A stretch of 28,835 nt of DNA from Rhodospirillaceae bacterium (GTDB lineage: Bacteria > Pseudomonadota > Alphaproteobacteria > Rhodospirillales > Magnetospirillaceae): NCBI GenBank assembly GCA_030151865.1, contig JASLCK010000112.1, forward strand, positions 1-28,835, written 5' to 3'. The notes below the pieces were generated by a model. The model was not told where the DNA came from and ran no database searches. It was given only the letters and a program-made list of their open reading frames with translations. This document shows, piece by piece, positions 17,723 to 25,182 of this stretch; positions within the stretch are counted from its first letter, which is position 1, and each line of letters begins with the position of its first letter. The position numbers were made by a program, and so were the translations under genes.

Positions 17723-18499
17723 TTATTCCACCAGATCGCGGTAAGCGTGCCAGCTGCCATAAGCCGCCAGGGGCAAAGCCAGCGCCAGACCCAGAAAGAA
17801 CGTGGTCATGCCCATGCCCACCAGCAAAACGATGGTGGCGGCCCATCCCAGCATCACTTTCCAGTTTCGCCGCACCGCCGCGACCGATGTCGCCATGGCG
17901 GTCAGCACCGGCAGATTGCGGTCCACCACCAGCGGGATCGACACCACGGTGATGGAAAACACCACCGCCGCAATCATCCCCCCGGCCAATGCGCCTACCA
18001 GCAGGAACGGCACCACCTGATCGGCGGTCAGGACGTCATAGATGAAATTGTCCAGAGCGGGTGGCGTGGAATGGAAAAACAGCATGAAAATCAGGAACGC
18101 CACCTGCATCCAGGCGGCAACCGCCAGCATCAAAAACAGCCCGATGCCCGACAGCCCGGCCCAATGACGCCCAAAGGCGGCCAGGGCTTGCCCCAGGGAC
18201 ACATCCTGTCCAGCCTCGGCACGACGGCTGACGTCATAGAAACCTGCGGCCAGGACTGGCCCTACCAGAAAAAAACAGGCGATCACGGCGGGAATCAGAC
18301 TGCCCACCCCGCCCAGATGCAGGCCCAGCACCAGCAGATAGCCCAAGCCGGTGAATATCGCCCCATAGCCCAGGGATAAAGCCGGGGCTCGGCAGAAATC
18401 CCGCCATGCTGCCGCCAGCCAACGATTGGGGGCGTCGATGCCGACACTGCGCACTGGTAGATGGTCGATTTGCAAACCCATATCTATACGTGCAGCCAT
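17723..18499 (-). CDS. DUF2189 integral membrane protein
   Basis: ATG 18499 (MAARIDMGLQ) is chosen because GGGAGGT lies eight bases upstream; the frame could extend to 18556 but without such a site. The 258-aa product has about six hydrophobic helices and the DUF2189 pattern: an N-terminal segment with a short PNRWLAAAWRDF motif, then GPVLAAGFYDVSRRAEAG between helices, and a late LVVDRNLPVLTAM segment. The function of the family is not established. It is divergent from the two membrane genes at 18.8-20.2 kb, so the regulatory region at 18500-18834 may serve both. Confidence 0.82.
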   Translation of the reverse strand: MAARIDMGLQIDHLPVRSVGIDAPNRWLAAAWRDFCRAPALSLGYGAIFTGLGYLLVLGLHLGGVGSLIPAVIACFFLVGPVLAAGFYDVSRRAEAGQDVSLGQALAAFGRHWAGLSGIGLFLMLAVAAWMQVAFLIFMLFFHSTPPALDNFIYDVLTADQVVPFLLVGALAGGMIAAVVFSITVVSIPLVVDRNLPVLTAMATSVAAVRRNWKVMLGWAATIVLLVGMGMTTFFLGLALALPLAAYGSWHAYRDLVE

Positions 18500-18684
18500 T
18501 TTTAAGACCTCCCTGTTGGGCCGGTCCGGCCGGTCGGCCAGCGGCCAGTGCGCCATCAGAGATCATGTTTCATCTCTGAAAGGCGGTATCAGGTCTTCCC
18601 AGGGCGGATCTTTGCGTCCGCTCCCTATCCTTTATGGTGGGGTGTTTTCCGACTAAAGAAAATAAGCCTTGAGAATAGGTCTCA

Positions 18685-18698
18685 GTATCGATCGATAC
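18685..18698. promoter_or_regulatory. Perfect 14-base palindrome next to the CRP/FNR-type box
   Basis: GTATCGATCGATAC ends six bases before the CRP/FNR-type box, so it lies upstream of the activator site if transcription runs to the right. It could be a second operator. It is too short for a family assignment. Confidence 0.35.
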
Positions 18699-18704
18699 AT
18701 CCCA

Positions 18705-18747
18705 TTGGCTAAAGCCAACGCGCAGAGGCTTGCGCACTTTTTATAAC
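18705..18747 (+). promoter_or_regulatory. CRP/FNR-family box with correctly spaced -10
   Basis: TTGGC-TAAA-GCCAA (18705-18718) fits the TTG-N8-CAA pattern of FNR, FixK, Dnr and NnrR regulators and is a perfect dyad. A TATAAC hexamer starts at 18742, 23 bases after the box. In class II activated promoters the box is centred near -41.5, and the distance to the -10 is about 22. This predicts a start near 18753, driving the 50-aa gene at 18835. The C/G pair at the fifth position differs from the TTGAT of FNR itself. Confidence 0.6.
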
Positions 18748-18791
18748 TATCCGCCAATCTTAAATAGAGAGAAGATCGAGACAACACAGCC

Positions 18792-18811
18792 GTTGCCGCA
18801 TGTTCGGCAAC
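18792..18811 (+). promoter_or_regulatory. Hairpin in the leader of the 50-aa gene
   Basis: GTTGCCG and CGGCAAC enclose a six-base loop. The hairpin ends ten bases before the AGGGGG ribosome site of the gene at 18835. It may affect translation or RNA stability. Confidence 0.35.
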
Positions 18812-18834
18812 ACCCAGAACAGGGGGCCGACACC

Positions 18835-18987
18835 ATGCCAGTCACCACCCGCCGCCGTCAGGCAACCGCCCGCGCCGTCGCCCTTTCCGCCGATGCCCGT
18901 CGCCGAGATCTGTTGACAGGCATGGCCCTGGGCCTGACCGCAACCGTGCTTTATCTGCTGGCCACGCTGCTGACCGGTTCCCTCTAA
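18835..18987 (+). CDS. Small membrane protein (50 aa), unknown
   Basis: ATG 18835 is preceded by AGGGGG at a normal distance. The peptide has an Arg-rich N-terminus (TTRRRQATARA...RRRD) followed by one hydrophobic helix at about 27-48, so an N-in inner-membrane peptide is expected. It lies about 50 bases before the polytopic membrane gene and behind the CRP/FNR-type promoter, so the two probably form one transcript. Small single-helix subunits often accompany large membrane proteins. I do not recognise the family. Confidence 0.65.
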   Translation: MPVTTRRRQATARAVALSADARRRDLLTGMALGLTATVLYLLATLLTGSL

Positions 18988-19039
18988 TTCCCTATGTGGC
19001 GCCCCCGTCCTTGGCGGTCGCCGCCACAGCGAGGGCATG

Positions 19040-20185
19040 ATGCCGCGCGACGCCCTGCACCTTCCCCCCGGATTGCCGCCCGTTGGTCTGGACAGCCCCA
19101 TGCGCCGCGCCGTGGCGGGCTGGCTGCTGTTGGCTCTGGTCGGGCTGGCGGCAACGTTGGTTGCCGGACTGATCGAGTTGTTTTCTCAGTTCTCGCCTTC
19201 CCCGCAAACCTCGACGGCGGATATTGCCGCGCTGTGGTGGCTGGCGATGCTGGGCGGCCTGGCCGCCCTCAGCCGACCCCATGCCGTCATTGCCTGGGTC
19301 GGCCTGCTGACCGCCTGGATCGGCACAGTGCTGCACGGTCTGGTGTTGCAGGTGGACGGCACAGCGGCTGGCGCGTCCGATCCCGGCCTGTTCATGGCGC
19401 TGGCTGGCGCTGCCTTGCCGGTGTTGTGGCTGCTGATCCGTCCACCCAATTGGGGCAGTCCGTTGGCTCAAGGCGTCATGGCCGCTGGGACCGTCCTTTT
19501 ATTGTCGATCCTGACAACTCTGCTTCAGGGGCTGCAGCATGGGGCCTTGTCATGGGATGGGGCATCGGTCCAGTCCGCCCTGTTGTCCATCCTGGCGGCG
19601 ACAGCCTGGCAATGTCTGGGCCAGGAATTTTGCGGACGCCCCTTCCTGTCCAAGTTCTGGTGGTCGGTATTCTGCCTGCTGTTGACCGGGGCGGCACTGC
19701 CGGTGGTGACCGCCCCCCTGTTAGCCGACAATACGGCGGAACCATTGCGCCTGATCCTCGCCTGGATCAGTGACATCCTGTTGACAGGAATTCCGCTGTG
19801 GATCGGGGTGCAGGGCATCCTTGTGATGGCGCGCCACATCATCCGCTGGCGCAACCCGGCCTTTCTGGCCTTGGCTTTTTCGCTGCTGCTGTTTTTGCCA
19901 ACCGTGATCGTGCCGCAAGCAGCCATCGCCAGCCTGATCATGGCCTTCATGGGACTGTTTTTTCAGACCATGCTGCCCGCCTTGTTGAAAGCACAGTCGG
20001 AAATCTGGCTGGAAAGCCTATCGTTTGGCCTGTTTGGCACAGGTCAGACATTGATCGCCCTGGGCGATCTCTGCCCGCCGGGGGTTCTGGCTTCGGCACT
20101 GACCTATTCCGGCGCAATCGTCGCCATGGCGGGCGGCGGTCTGTTCTTTTGGCTGGCCCTGCGCCCGCTGCTGTCGCGATCTTGA
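19040..20185 (+). CDS. Polytopic membrane protein of unknown function (about 381 aa)
   Basis: The product is almost entirely hydrophobic, with roughly 11-12 predicted helices, and should sit in the inner membrane. ATG 19040 fits the GAGGG ribosome site better than ATG 19037, which is too close. Helix count and length recall NnrS or subunit I of haem-copper oxidases. However, it lacks the WHAHE-type NnrS motif and has very few histidines, so neither call is supported. Notable segments are CLGQEFCGRPFLSKFWW near the middle and GLFGTGQTLIALGDLCPPG late. The promoter upstream suggests regulation by oxygen or nitrogen oxides. Confidence 0.7.
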   Translation: MPRDALHLPPGLPPVGLDSPMRRAVAGWLLLALVGLAATLVAGLIELFSQFSPSPQTSTADIAALWWLAMLGGLAALSRPHAVIAWVGLLTAWIGTVLHGLVLQVDGTAAGASDPGLFMALAGAALPVLWLLIRPPNWGSPLAQGVMAAGTVLLLSILTTLLQGLQHGALSWDGASVQSALLSILAATAWQCLGQEFCGRPFLSKFWWSVFCLLLTGAALPVVTAPLLADNTAEPLRLILAWISDILLTGIPLWIGVQGILVMARHIIRWRNPAFLALAFSLLLFLPTVIVPQAAIASLIMAFMGLFFQTMLPALLKAQSEIWLESLSFGLFGTGQTLIALGDLCPPGVLASALTYSGAIVAMAGGGLFFWLALRPLLSRS

Positions 20186-20695
20186 TTAATTACGGGGCGG
20201 GGGCGGTTCACCCGGACCACCGGAGGGACCACCACCGGGGGGACCAGGAGGGCCGCCTGCGCCGGGGATGGGGTGTTCGGCAAATTTGCGGCGGCCTTGG
20301 GGCGACATGGCCGCCAAAGCATCGACCATGGTGTCTTCCATCACCCGTTCAAACGCCAGATGGTCGCTAATTCCGGCCTCGATCGCCTGACGCAAGGCCT
20401 GCTTGTCAAACGGTTCGGCCAGCAAGGCCTGACGAATTTGCTCGGCGAAATGCGGATGATTGCGCAGCGCTTCGAAATCAGCGGTCCGGGCGGCGAAAGC
20501 GGCCCGGATGATGTCGGCATCGGCAGGCGGTAAATCCTGGGTCATATGCTCGACAATGTGTTGCGGGTCGGGCGGACCGGGCGGCGGACGATGACCGTGG
20601 AACGGGCCGCGCTGATAAAGGACGACGCCCAAAAAGACGTTCCCCGCCAAAGACAACGCCGTAATCCACGGCAGCAGAGCAGAATGTTTCCTCAT
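20186..20695 (-). CDS. Periplasmic heavy-metal-sensor-like protein (CnrX/Spy type)
   Basis: ATG 20695 overlaps the stop of the anti-sigma gene by one base (TGATG), which sets the start. The 169-aa product has one N-terminal membrane anchor (about 8-27), then a His-rich segment (FHGHRPPP, QHIVEHM) and a helical hairpin domain (about 45-140) of the CnrX/CpxP/Spy kind. It ends in a Gly/Pro-rich tail (about 144-168). CnrX-like proteins bind metal in the periplasm and signal to a membrane anti-sigma factor. The ligand here is unknown. Its stop abuts that of the convergent membrane gene. Confidence 0.75.
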   Translation of the reverse strand: MRKHSALLPWITALSLAGNVFLGVVLYQRGPFHGHRPPPGPPDPQHIVEHMTQDLPPADADIIRAAFAARTADFEALRNHPHFAEQIRQALLAEPFDKQALRQAIEAGISDHLAFERVMEDTMVDALAAMSPQGRRKFAEHPIPGAGGPPGPPGGGPSGGPGEPPPPRN

Positions 20696-21171
20696 CACAG
20701 ATCCGCCGACACCCAGTGGCTTTGCTCGAACAGAGACGATACTTGCGATAACGCGCTGTCGGAACGAACCGTATGATCCGTCTGACCGACCCACAGCCCC
20801 AGCAAGGCCGCCACCAACAGGGGTGCGACAAAGCGGGGCAGCAGCAGCGCTGGACGAGTGTCCAGCATCTCGCTCAACAAATCCACCATCGCCCGCCAGC
20901 CAGCCGGAGCATGGGCGGCCATGGCGCGGTTCTGTACCCCCTTGCTGGCCTGAACAGCGGCCATCAAACGGGCCACCCGCTGATCATCGATAACAGCCAC
21001 TGGATCATTGTCGGCTATAAGGGCGTCCAGTCGGGCCGCTTGACGGTTGGCGGCGGCAGCATGCGGATCGTCCGCGATCAACCTCTCGGCCTGCCGGCGC
21101 AAGGCTGCGGGCCAACGGTCGGACACCGCCCCATGACGTTCCAGAAGCTCGCGCAATTGCGTCATGGTCAC
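20695..21171 (-). CDS. Putative membrane anti-sigma factor
   Basis: This 158-aa protein has an alpha-helical cytoplasmic part (1-105), a membrane helix at about 108-128 and a short periplasmic tail of about 28 residues. This is the layout of anti-sigma factors such as CnrY-like and RskA-like proteins. There is no zinc-binding HxxxCxxC motif. Its start overlaps the sigma-factor stop by four bases (ATGA) and its stop overlaps the sensor start, so all three are coupled. The role is inferred mainly from topology and position. Confidence 0.75.
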   Translation of the reverse strand: MTMTQLRELLERHGAVSDRWPAALRRQAERLIADDPHAAAANRQAARLDALIADNDPVAVIDDQRVARLMAAVQASKGVQNRAMAAHAPAGWRAMVDLLSEMLDTRPALLLPRFVAPLLVAALLGLWVGQTDHTVRSDSALSQVSSLFEQSHWVSADL

Positions 21172-21788
21172 AGCACGTCTCCCATATTCTTCACCCCAAA
21201 ACGTTCCAACGTCTTGCGCAAGGCGCGGCGCCCACGCACCAGCAGCGCCTCCAGCGCGGAAAGAGACATCTCTAAAATCTCCGCCGCCTCTGGTCCGCTG
21301 ACGTCGGAATAATAGTATAAAGCAATCGCCGCCCTTTGCCGCTCGGGCAATTCGGCCAGCGCCTGAGCCATCAGGGCGCGTCCCTCATGGGCGGCCTGAC
21401 TGTCCAGCCCGCTGGGGGACTGATCGACCAGTTCGCCCGCGTCCTCCAGCGGAGAGGAGGACGCCCGGCGGCGCCGGTCCATGCATAAATTTACCACCAC
21501 CCGATAGAACCATGTGGTGAACCGCGCTCCACCATCGGTGCGCCAGTTGACCGCATGGGTCCAGACCCGCAAAAACCCTTCCTGCACCACTTCATCGGCA
21601 TCCGAAGGCGATCCGGTCAGGCGTTGCGCCAGGGCCAGAAAGGTTCGGCTGTGCCGTTGCATCAGGCAATCGAACGCCATCGCATCGCCAGCGGCGATCG
21701 CGGTCAGCAAGGCGTCATCGTCAGCATGCTCCCAAGGGGAAGCCGCCCGATCCGCCAGTGTCTGGGGCGAGATTTGCTTGAAGGTCAC
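21168..21788 (-). CDS. ECF RNA polymerase sigma factor
   Basis: This 206-aa protein has a sigma-2 region (about 25-105, with DADEVVQEGFLRVW and FTTWFYRVVVNLCMDRRRR) and a sigma-4 region (about 140-195, with LPERQRAAIALYYY and an AAEILEMSLSALEALL helix-turn-helix). It lacks sigma-3 and so is of the ECF type. The start codon is GTG 21788 with only a weak ribosome site; no ATG is available in frame nearby. It is held by the overlapping anti-sigma gene and probably responds to an envelope or metal signal through the periplasmic protein. An inverted repeat lies 18 bases upstream. Confidence 0.92.
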   Translation of the reverse strand: MTFKQISPQTLADRAASPWEHADDDALLTAIAAGDAMAFDCLMQRHSRTFLALAQRLTGSPSDADEVVQEGFLRVWTHAVNWRTDGGARFTTWFYRVVVNLCMDRRRRASSSPLEDAGELVDQSPSGLDSQAAHEGRALMAQALAELPERQRAAIALYYYSDVSGPEAAEILEMSLSALEALLVRGRRALRKTLERFGVKNMGDVL

Positions 21789-21805
21789 GAAAGTGTTCTT
21801 GCCAT

Positions 21806-21825
21806 GGTCGTTTCTTTGTACGACC
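21806..21825. promoter_or_regulatory. Inverted repeat upstream of the ECF sigma gene
   Basis: GGTCGT and ACGACC are separated by eight bases, close to the GTG start of the sigma gene. It could be an operator or a leader hairpin. It contains no recognised ECF -35 motif. Confidence 0.3.
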
Positions 21826-21860
21826 CAGGACGGGAAAACTTGCGCGGAAAATACAAAAAA

Positions 21861-21899
21861 CCGTCAAAAAACAAAACAGGGCGGCAATCTGCCGCCCTG
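21861..21899 (-). terminator. Terminator of the chemoreceptor gene
   Basis: A 10-bp perfect stem (CAGGGCGGCA with TGCCGCCCTG) has a three-base loop and is followed on the minus strand by TTTTGTTTTTT. It lies 21 bases after the receptor stop and separates it from the ECF sigma gene. Confidence 0.92.
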
Positions 21900-21920
21900 A
21901 TGACCGCGCAGATCCAACGG

Positions 21921-24029
21921 TCAGGCACTGCGAATAAAGCGGACGAATTCCCCAACGTCGCGTTCCAGACCCGCAGCATCGACCGCCAGAGACTGCGCCG
22001 CACGCAGCACCTGTTGGGCCATGTCGCCAGTTTGTTCGGCAGCGGCAACCACCACGGCCACGCTATCCGCCGCTTCGGCAGTGCCGCTGGCCGCCTGTTC
22101 GGCTGAACGGGCGATTTCAGATGTCGCAGCGCCCTGCTCTTCAATGGCAGCGGCAATGGACGCCGACAGATCATGGATCGAGGTAATGGTTTCACCAATC
22201 CCCTGAATGGCACCAACTGCGGTTTCCGTTTCGGTCTGAATAGCCAGGATCTGCGCGCTGATTTCCTCGGTCGCGCGCGCTGTCTGATTGGCCAGATTCT
22301 TGACTTCGCCCGCCACCACGGCAAAGCCCTTCCCGGCTTCGCCCGCCCGCGCCGCCTCGATGGTGGCGTTCAACGCCAGCAAATTGGTCTGGCTGGCGAT
22401 ATCATTGATCAGGCTGACCACATCGCCGATACGCCGCGCCGTATCGGCCAGACCTCGCACCGACCCATCGGTATTTTGCGCCTGCCGGACGGCATCATTG
22501 GAAATGGCGGCGGCATGGGAAACCTGCCTGGAAATTTCCAACACCGACGTGGACACCTGATGGCTGGCGGCGGACACCGATTCCACATTGCCGCTGACCT
22601 GCCCCGCCACCGCAGACACGGCCTCGCCCTTGGCGATGGTTTGCAACGCAATGGCCGACAAAGCCTGGGCATTGCCCTGCAATTGCCCCGACGACGCGGC
22701 CAGGGATTGGGCAATCCCGCCAACTTTCAGTTCCAAAGCGTCGGCAACCCGCGCCAGTCCTTCCTTGCGCTGCCGTTCCGCCGTCTGGCGGGTTTGTTCC
22801 TGCTCCACCTGATTATAAAGCAGCTTGGCTTTCATGGTGCGCAGCATGGCGTTCATGGAATTGAACTCCCGCACCGCCGTGGGCAGGATGCGGTGCTTCA
22901 GATCGCCATTGGCGATAGCCTGGAAGCAGCGCTCCATCACCGTCATCGGACGACGCACCGAGGACAGCACCCAAAAAGCCATGCTGATCCCCGCCGCGAT
23001 GCCCGCCCCCACGGCCCCCAACATCAGCGAGACGTTGGCGATGAACCGATCATGGGCCGCCTGATAGGTGCGCCGGGCGTCGTTGATCTGGAAATCGACC
23101 AAAGCTTGCTGCTTTTCGTGGGAAGCTTCGAACAAAGGTTCCATCACGCCATGGATATGCTGGCGCAGGCGGTCCTTATCGCCGCTGCGGGCGATGTCCA
23201 TCGCGATGCGCAAGCCCTTTTTGACGAAATCCCCCCGCCGCTCGGCGAAAGACGTCATCAATTCAGCCTCGGCCGCGCTGTGTTCCCCCTTGCCGATTTC
23301 GACCCAAAGCGCGGTGATGGCGGCAATATTGTCTTCGATCTTGGCAATACGCTTTTCCACGTCGTCCCGCCCCAGATCGGATTGCAGGTCAGAATAGATC
23401 AGCGACACCTGATTATAATTGGCCCGCATCAGATCGACGACATTGGCCAACGCGCCGATGCGCACCGCATTCTGTTGATAAACATATTCCAGATCCCGGC
23501 TCATGGTCGCCATGCCCCACCAGCCAACCACCCCGATGCCCAGCATCAAAACCAGCAGCAGCCCCAGCACCATGCGCAGCCGCGTCACGATCGAGGCTTG
23601 GCGTGCCACATCGGCCTTGCCGCCCGCCCGCAAGCGCTCGTGGGTTTGCGCCGCTTTAGCCACCACGTCGGCGCTGGGTTTGGTGCGGATCGACAGATAT
23701 CCGCTGATCTGTCCGTTTTCCACCACCGGCGCGACATTGGCGGCGACCCAATAATGATCGCCGTTCTTGGCGCGGTTCTTGATCACCCCATCCCAAGGCA
23801 AGCCGCTTTGCACCGTCCGCCACAGGTCGGCAAACAACTCCGACGGCATGTCGGGATGACGCAAAATATTATGGGGAGCGCCAATGACTTCAGAATCGGC
23901 AAAACCGCTGACATCCAGAAAAGTCTGGTTGGCAAAAGTAATGCGCCCCTGCAAATCAGTTCGCGTGACCAAAACGTCATCGTCACCAAACAAAACCTCT
24001 TTGTTGGTAACTGGTCCGTTGTCGCGCAT
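21921..24029 (-). CDS. Methyl-accepting chemotaxis protein with Aer-type PAS domain
   Basis: The N-terminal PAS domain of this 702-aa receptor (about 10-120) has the Aer-like segments HNILRHPDMPSELFADLW and KNGDHYWVAANV. In Aer this domain binds FAD and senses redox state. Two membrane helices (about 151-171 and 333-358) enclose a helical periplasmic region of about 160 residues, which Aer itself lacks, so a second ligand is possible. A HAMP-like stretch and a full signalling domain follow, with the hairpin-tip core NLLALNATIEAARAGEAGKG. ATG 24029 has GGGGAGG seven bases upstream. A CRP/FNR-type box upstream fits a role in oxygen or energy taxis. Confidence 0.94.
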   Translation of the reverse strand: MRDNGPVTNKEVLFGDDDVLVTRTDLQGRITFANQTFLDVSGFADSEVIGAPHNILRHPDMPSELFADLWRTVQSGLPWDGVIKNRAKNGDHYWVAANVAPVVENGQISGYLSIRTKPSADVVAKAAQTHERLRAGGKADVARQASIVTRLRMVLGLLLVLMLGIGVVGWWGMATMSRDLEYVYQQNAVRIGALANVVDLMRANYNQVSLIYSDLQSDLGRDDVEKRIAKIEDNIAAITALWVEIGKGEHSAAEAELMTSFAERRGDFVKKGLRIAMDIARSGDKDRLRQHIHGVMEPLFEASHEKQQALVDFQINDARRTYQAAHDRFIANVSLMLGAVGAGIAAGISMAFWVLSSVRRPMTVMERCFQAIANGDLKHRILPTAVREFNSMNAMLRTMKAKLLYNQVEQEQTRQTAERQRKEGLARVADALELKVGGIAQSLAASSGQLQGNAQALSAIALQTIAKGEAVSAVAGQVSGNVESVSAASHQVSTSVLEISRQVSHAAAISNDAVRQAQNTDGSVRGLADTARRIGDVVSLINDIASQTNLLALNATIEAARAGEAGKGFAVVAGEVKNLANQTARATEEISAQILAIQTETETAVGAIQGIGETITSIHDLSASIAAAIEEQGAATSEIARSAEQAASGTAEAADSVAVVVAAAEQTGDMAQQVLRAAQSLAVDAAGLERDVGEFVRFIRSA

Positions 24030-24115
24030 ATCCGGCCTCCCCTGGGCGTCTTGGTATTATTAAAATTTTGACAAAATTTGATCCACCATCCAAAAGTTTA
24101 GCTATTTTTAAAAAC

Positions 24116-24157
24116 ATAACAATTGGAAAAATTCTCGCCTCAATTGACAAAAGTCAA
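24116..24157 (-). promoter_or_regulatory. CRP/FNR-family box with -10-like hexamer before the Aer-like receptor
   Basis: TTGAC-AAAA-GTCAA (24144-24157; the flanking dyad makes the pattern TTGA-N6-TCAA) is a good FNR/FixK-type site. Reading leftward, the hexamer TGTTAT lies exactly 22 bases further (24121-24116), the spacing of class II activation with the box centred near -41.5. The predicted start is near 24109, giving a leader of about 80 bases. Confidence 0.6.
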
Positions 24158-24177
24158 GCCTGAGCAATTTTTAAAAC

Positions 24178-24215
24178 AGAAACGCCAATGCAGTATTCTC
24201 TGCATTGGCGTTTCT
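24178..24215 (-). terminator. Terminator of the MYG1 gene
   Basis: A perfect 16-bp stem (AGAAACGCCAATGCAG with its complement) has a six-base loop and lies 21 bases after the MYG1 stop. TTTT follows within a few bases on the minus strand. Confidence 0.9.
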
Positions 24216-24236
24216 AAGACTAATAATTGAATTTAA

Positions 24237-25124
24237 TTAAGCGATGACTGCCATTCGCGCCAAGGCCAGCACACCTTCCCTACTTTTAGCCCCGCAAACA
24301 AAGCGGGCCGGATGGCAAAAGGTGGCGTCAGACACCCCGGTCAGCTTGGCGAAGTCTTCATCACGAATGCCGCCCCAGGCATCGGGCAGGGACAGGCGCT
24401 GACCGAACGAACCACGTTCCGGCGGCACCGCGCTGCAGGTCCAGGCATCCCCAGCCGGGCGGACGACATAAAGCGCCTGATCAAGGCCCAGATCGAAAAT
24501 CGCATCTTCCCAGGGAACGCGAACGTCCAAGACGATGATCCGGGGATCGTCGGCGCGTTCTGCCGCTTCCGCCACCGTGGCTTCCGCCTGGGCCGAGGCA
24601 TTGGCCTGGGCCACCACGCGGGCTAGCACCGCTGAAGCCAAATCCGCCGCCGCCAGGAACGCGGCATTTTCATCGCCGCCCTTTTCAACAAAGGTGATGT
24701 TGAAAGCTTCCACCAGGGTGGAAAAATGGCCCGGTACCGGGATCATGGCCCCGTTATCCATCAGATCGACGTCGCGGATCAGCCCCTGATCGATCATGGC
24801 GACAATGCGTTCGGCGGTCTTGGGCTCTAATCCCGGCTGCAACCTGCCCACCGCTGCCAAGCCATAATCGCGCCAGACCAAACCGGCCGAGCTGAAGGGC
24901 TCGCCATTGGGGCGCAAGGGCTTATCGCGCATATGGTGGTCATAGCGCCGGGCGGCACGGTCATAAATTCCGCCGACATCAAACACCACATCGGCCTGTT
25001 CCATCAGAGCCTGCTCGCGGGTACGGACAAGGTCGATCCCGTCCGGTTGCGAGGCGCGCAGAATGGCAAAGGCGAAAACGTCGTCGGCGTGGAAGGTGCC
25101 GCTGTGGGTGGCGACTTTCAGCAT
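24237..25124 (-). CDS. MYG1 family protein (UPF0160, DHH-like hydrolase)
   Basis: This 295-aa protein opens with VATHSGTFHADDVFA, the family's metal-binding motif, and has YDHHMRD and SSAGLVWRDYG further on. Both are typical of MYG1/UPF0160. The family is related to DHH phosphoesterases, and the eukaryotic MYG1 is a 3'-5' RNA exonuclease. The bacterial role is not established. It is probably cytoplasmic. It is followed by a strong terminator and preceded by a small basic protein gene 58 bases upstream on the same strand. Confidence 0.9.
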   Translation of the reverse strand: MLKVATHSGTFHADDVFAFAILRASQPDGIDLVRTREQALMEQADVVFDVGGIYDRAARRYDHHMRDKPLRPNGEPFSSAGLVWRDYGLAAVGRLQPGLEPKTAERIVAMIDQGLIRDVDLMDNGAMIPVPGHFSTLVEAFNITFVEKGGDENAAFLAAADLASAVLARVVAQANASAQAEATVAEAAERADDPRIIVLDVRVPWEDAIFDLGLDQALYVVRPAGDAWTCSAVPPERGSFGQRLSLPDAWGGIRDEDFAKLTGVSDATFCHPARFVCGAKSREGVLALARMAVIA

Positions 25125-25182
25125 GATATCCGGGCAGTCTTTGTTGGAGAACGCTCCACCTTAAGGGCTGCCGCCCGGCTTG

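Larger units (their letters stand above)
18500..18834. other. 335-base regulatory intergenic region
   Basis: No convincing gene lies here. It contains an 8-bp inverted repeat TCAGAGAT/ATCTCTGA (18556-18579), a 14-base perfect palindrome GTATCGATCGATAC (18685-18698), a CRP/FNR-type box (18705-18718), a -10-like TATAAC (18742-18747) and a leader hairpin (18792-18811). The density of dyads is higher than in the other intergenic gaps of the window. Confidence 0.7.

Noticed and set aside
17317..17760. Upstream extension of the rhodanese reading frame to a 260-aa protein
   Set aside because: It lies opposite tusA, has no ribosome site at its far end, and rhodanese similarity begins only at ATG 17316.
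18720..18740. Hairpin GCGCA/TGCGC followed by a T run, read as a terminator
   Set aside because: The stem is only five base pairs, no upstream transcript is evident, and the T/A-rich run is better explained as the -10 region of the CRP/FNR-type promoter.
19040..20185. Assignment of the polytopic membrane protein as NnrS or oxidase subunit I
   Set aside because: It lacks the conserved His-containing motifs of both families; size and helix number alone are not enough.
22173..24071. 632-aa plus-strand frame opposite the chemoreceptor gene
   Set aside because: It is His/Arg/Gln-rich without domain character; the minus strand encodes a complete, recognisable receptor. It is a high-GC shadow frame.
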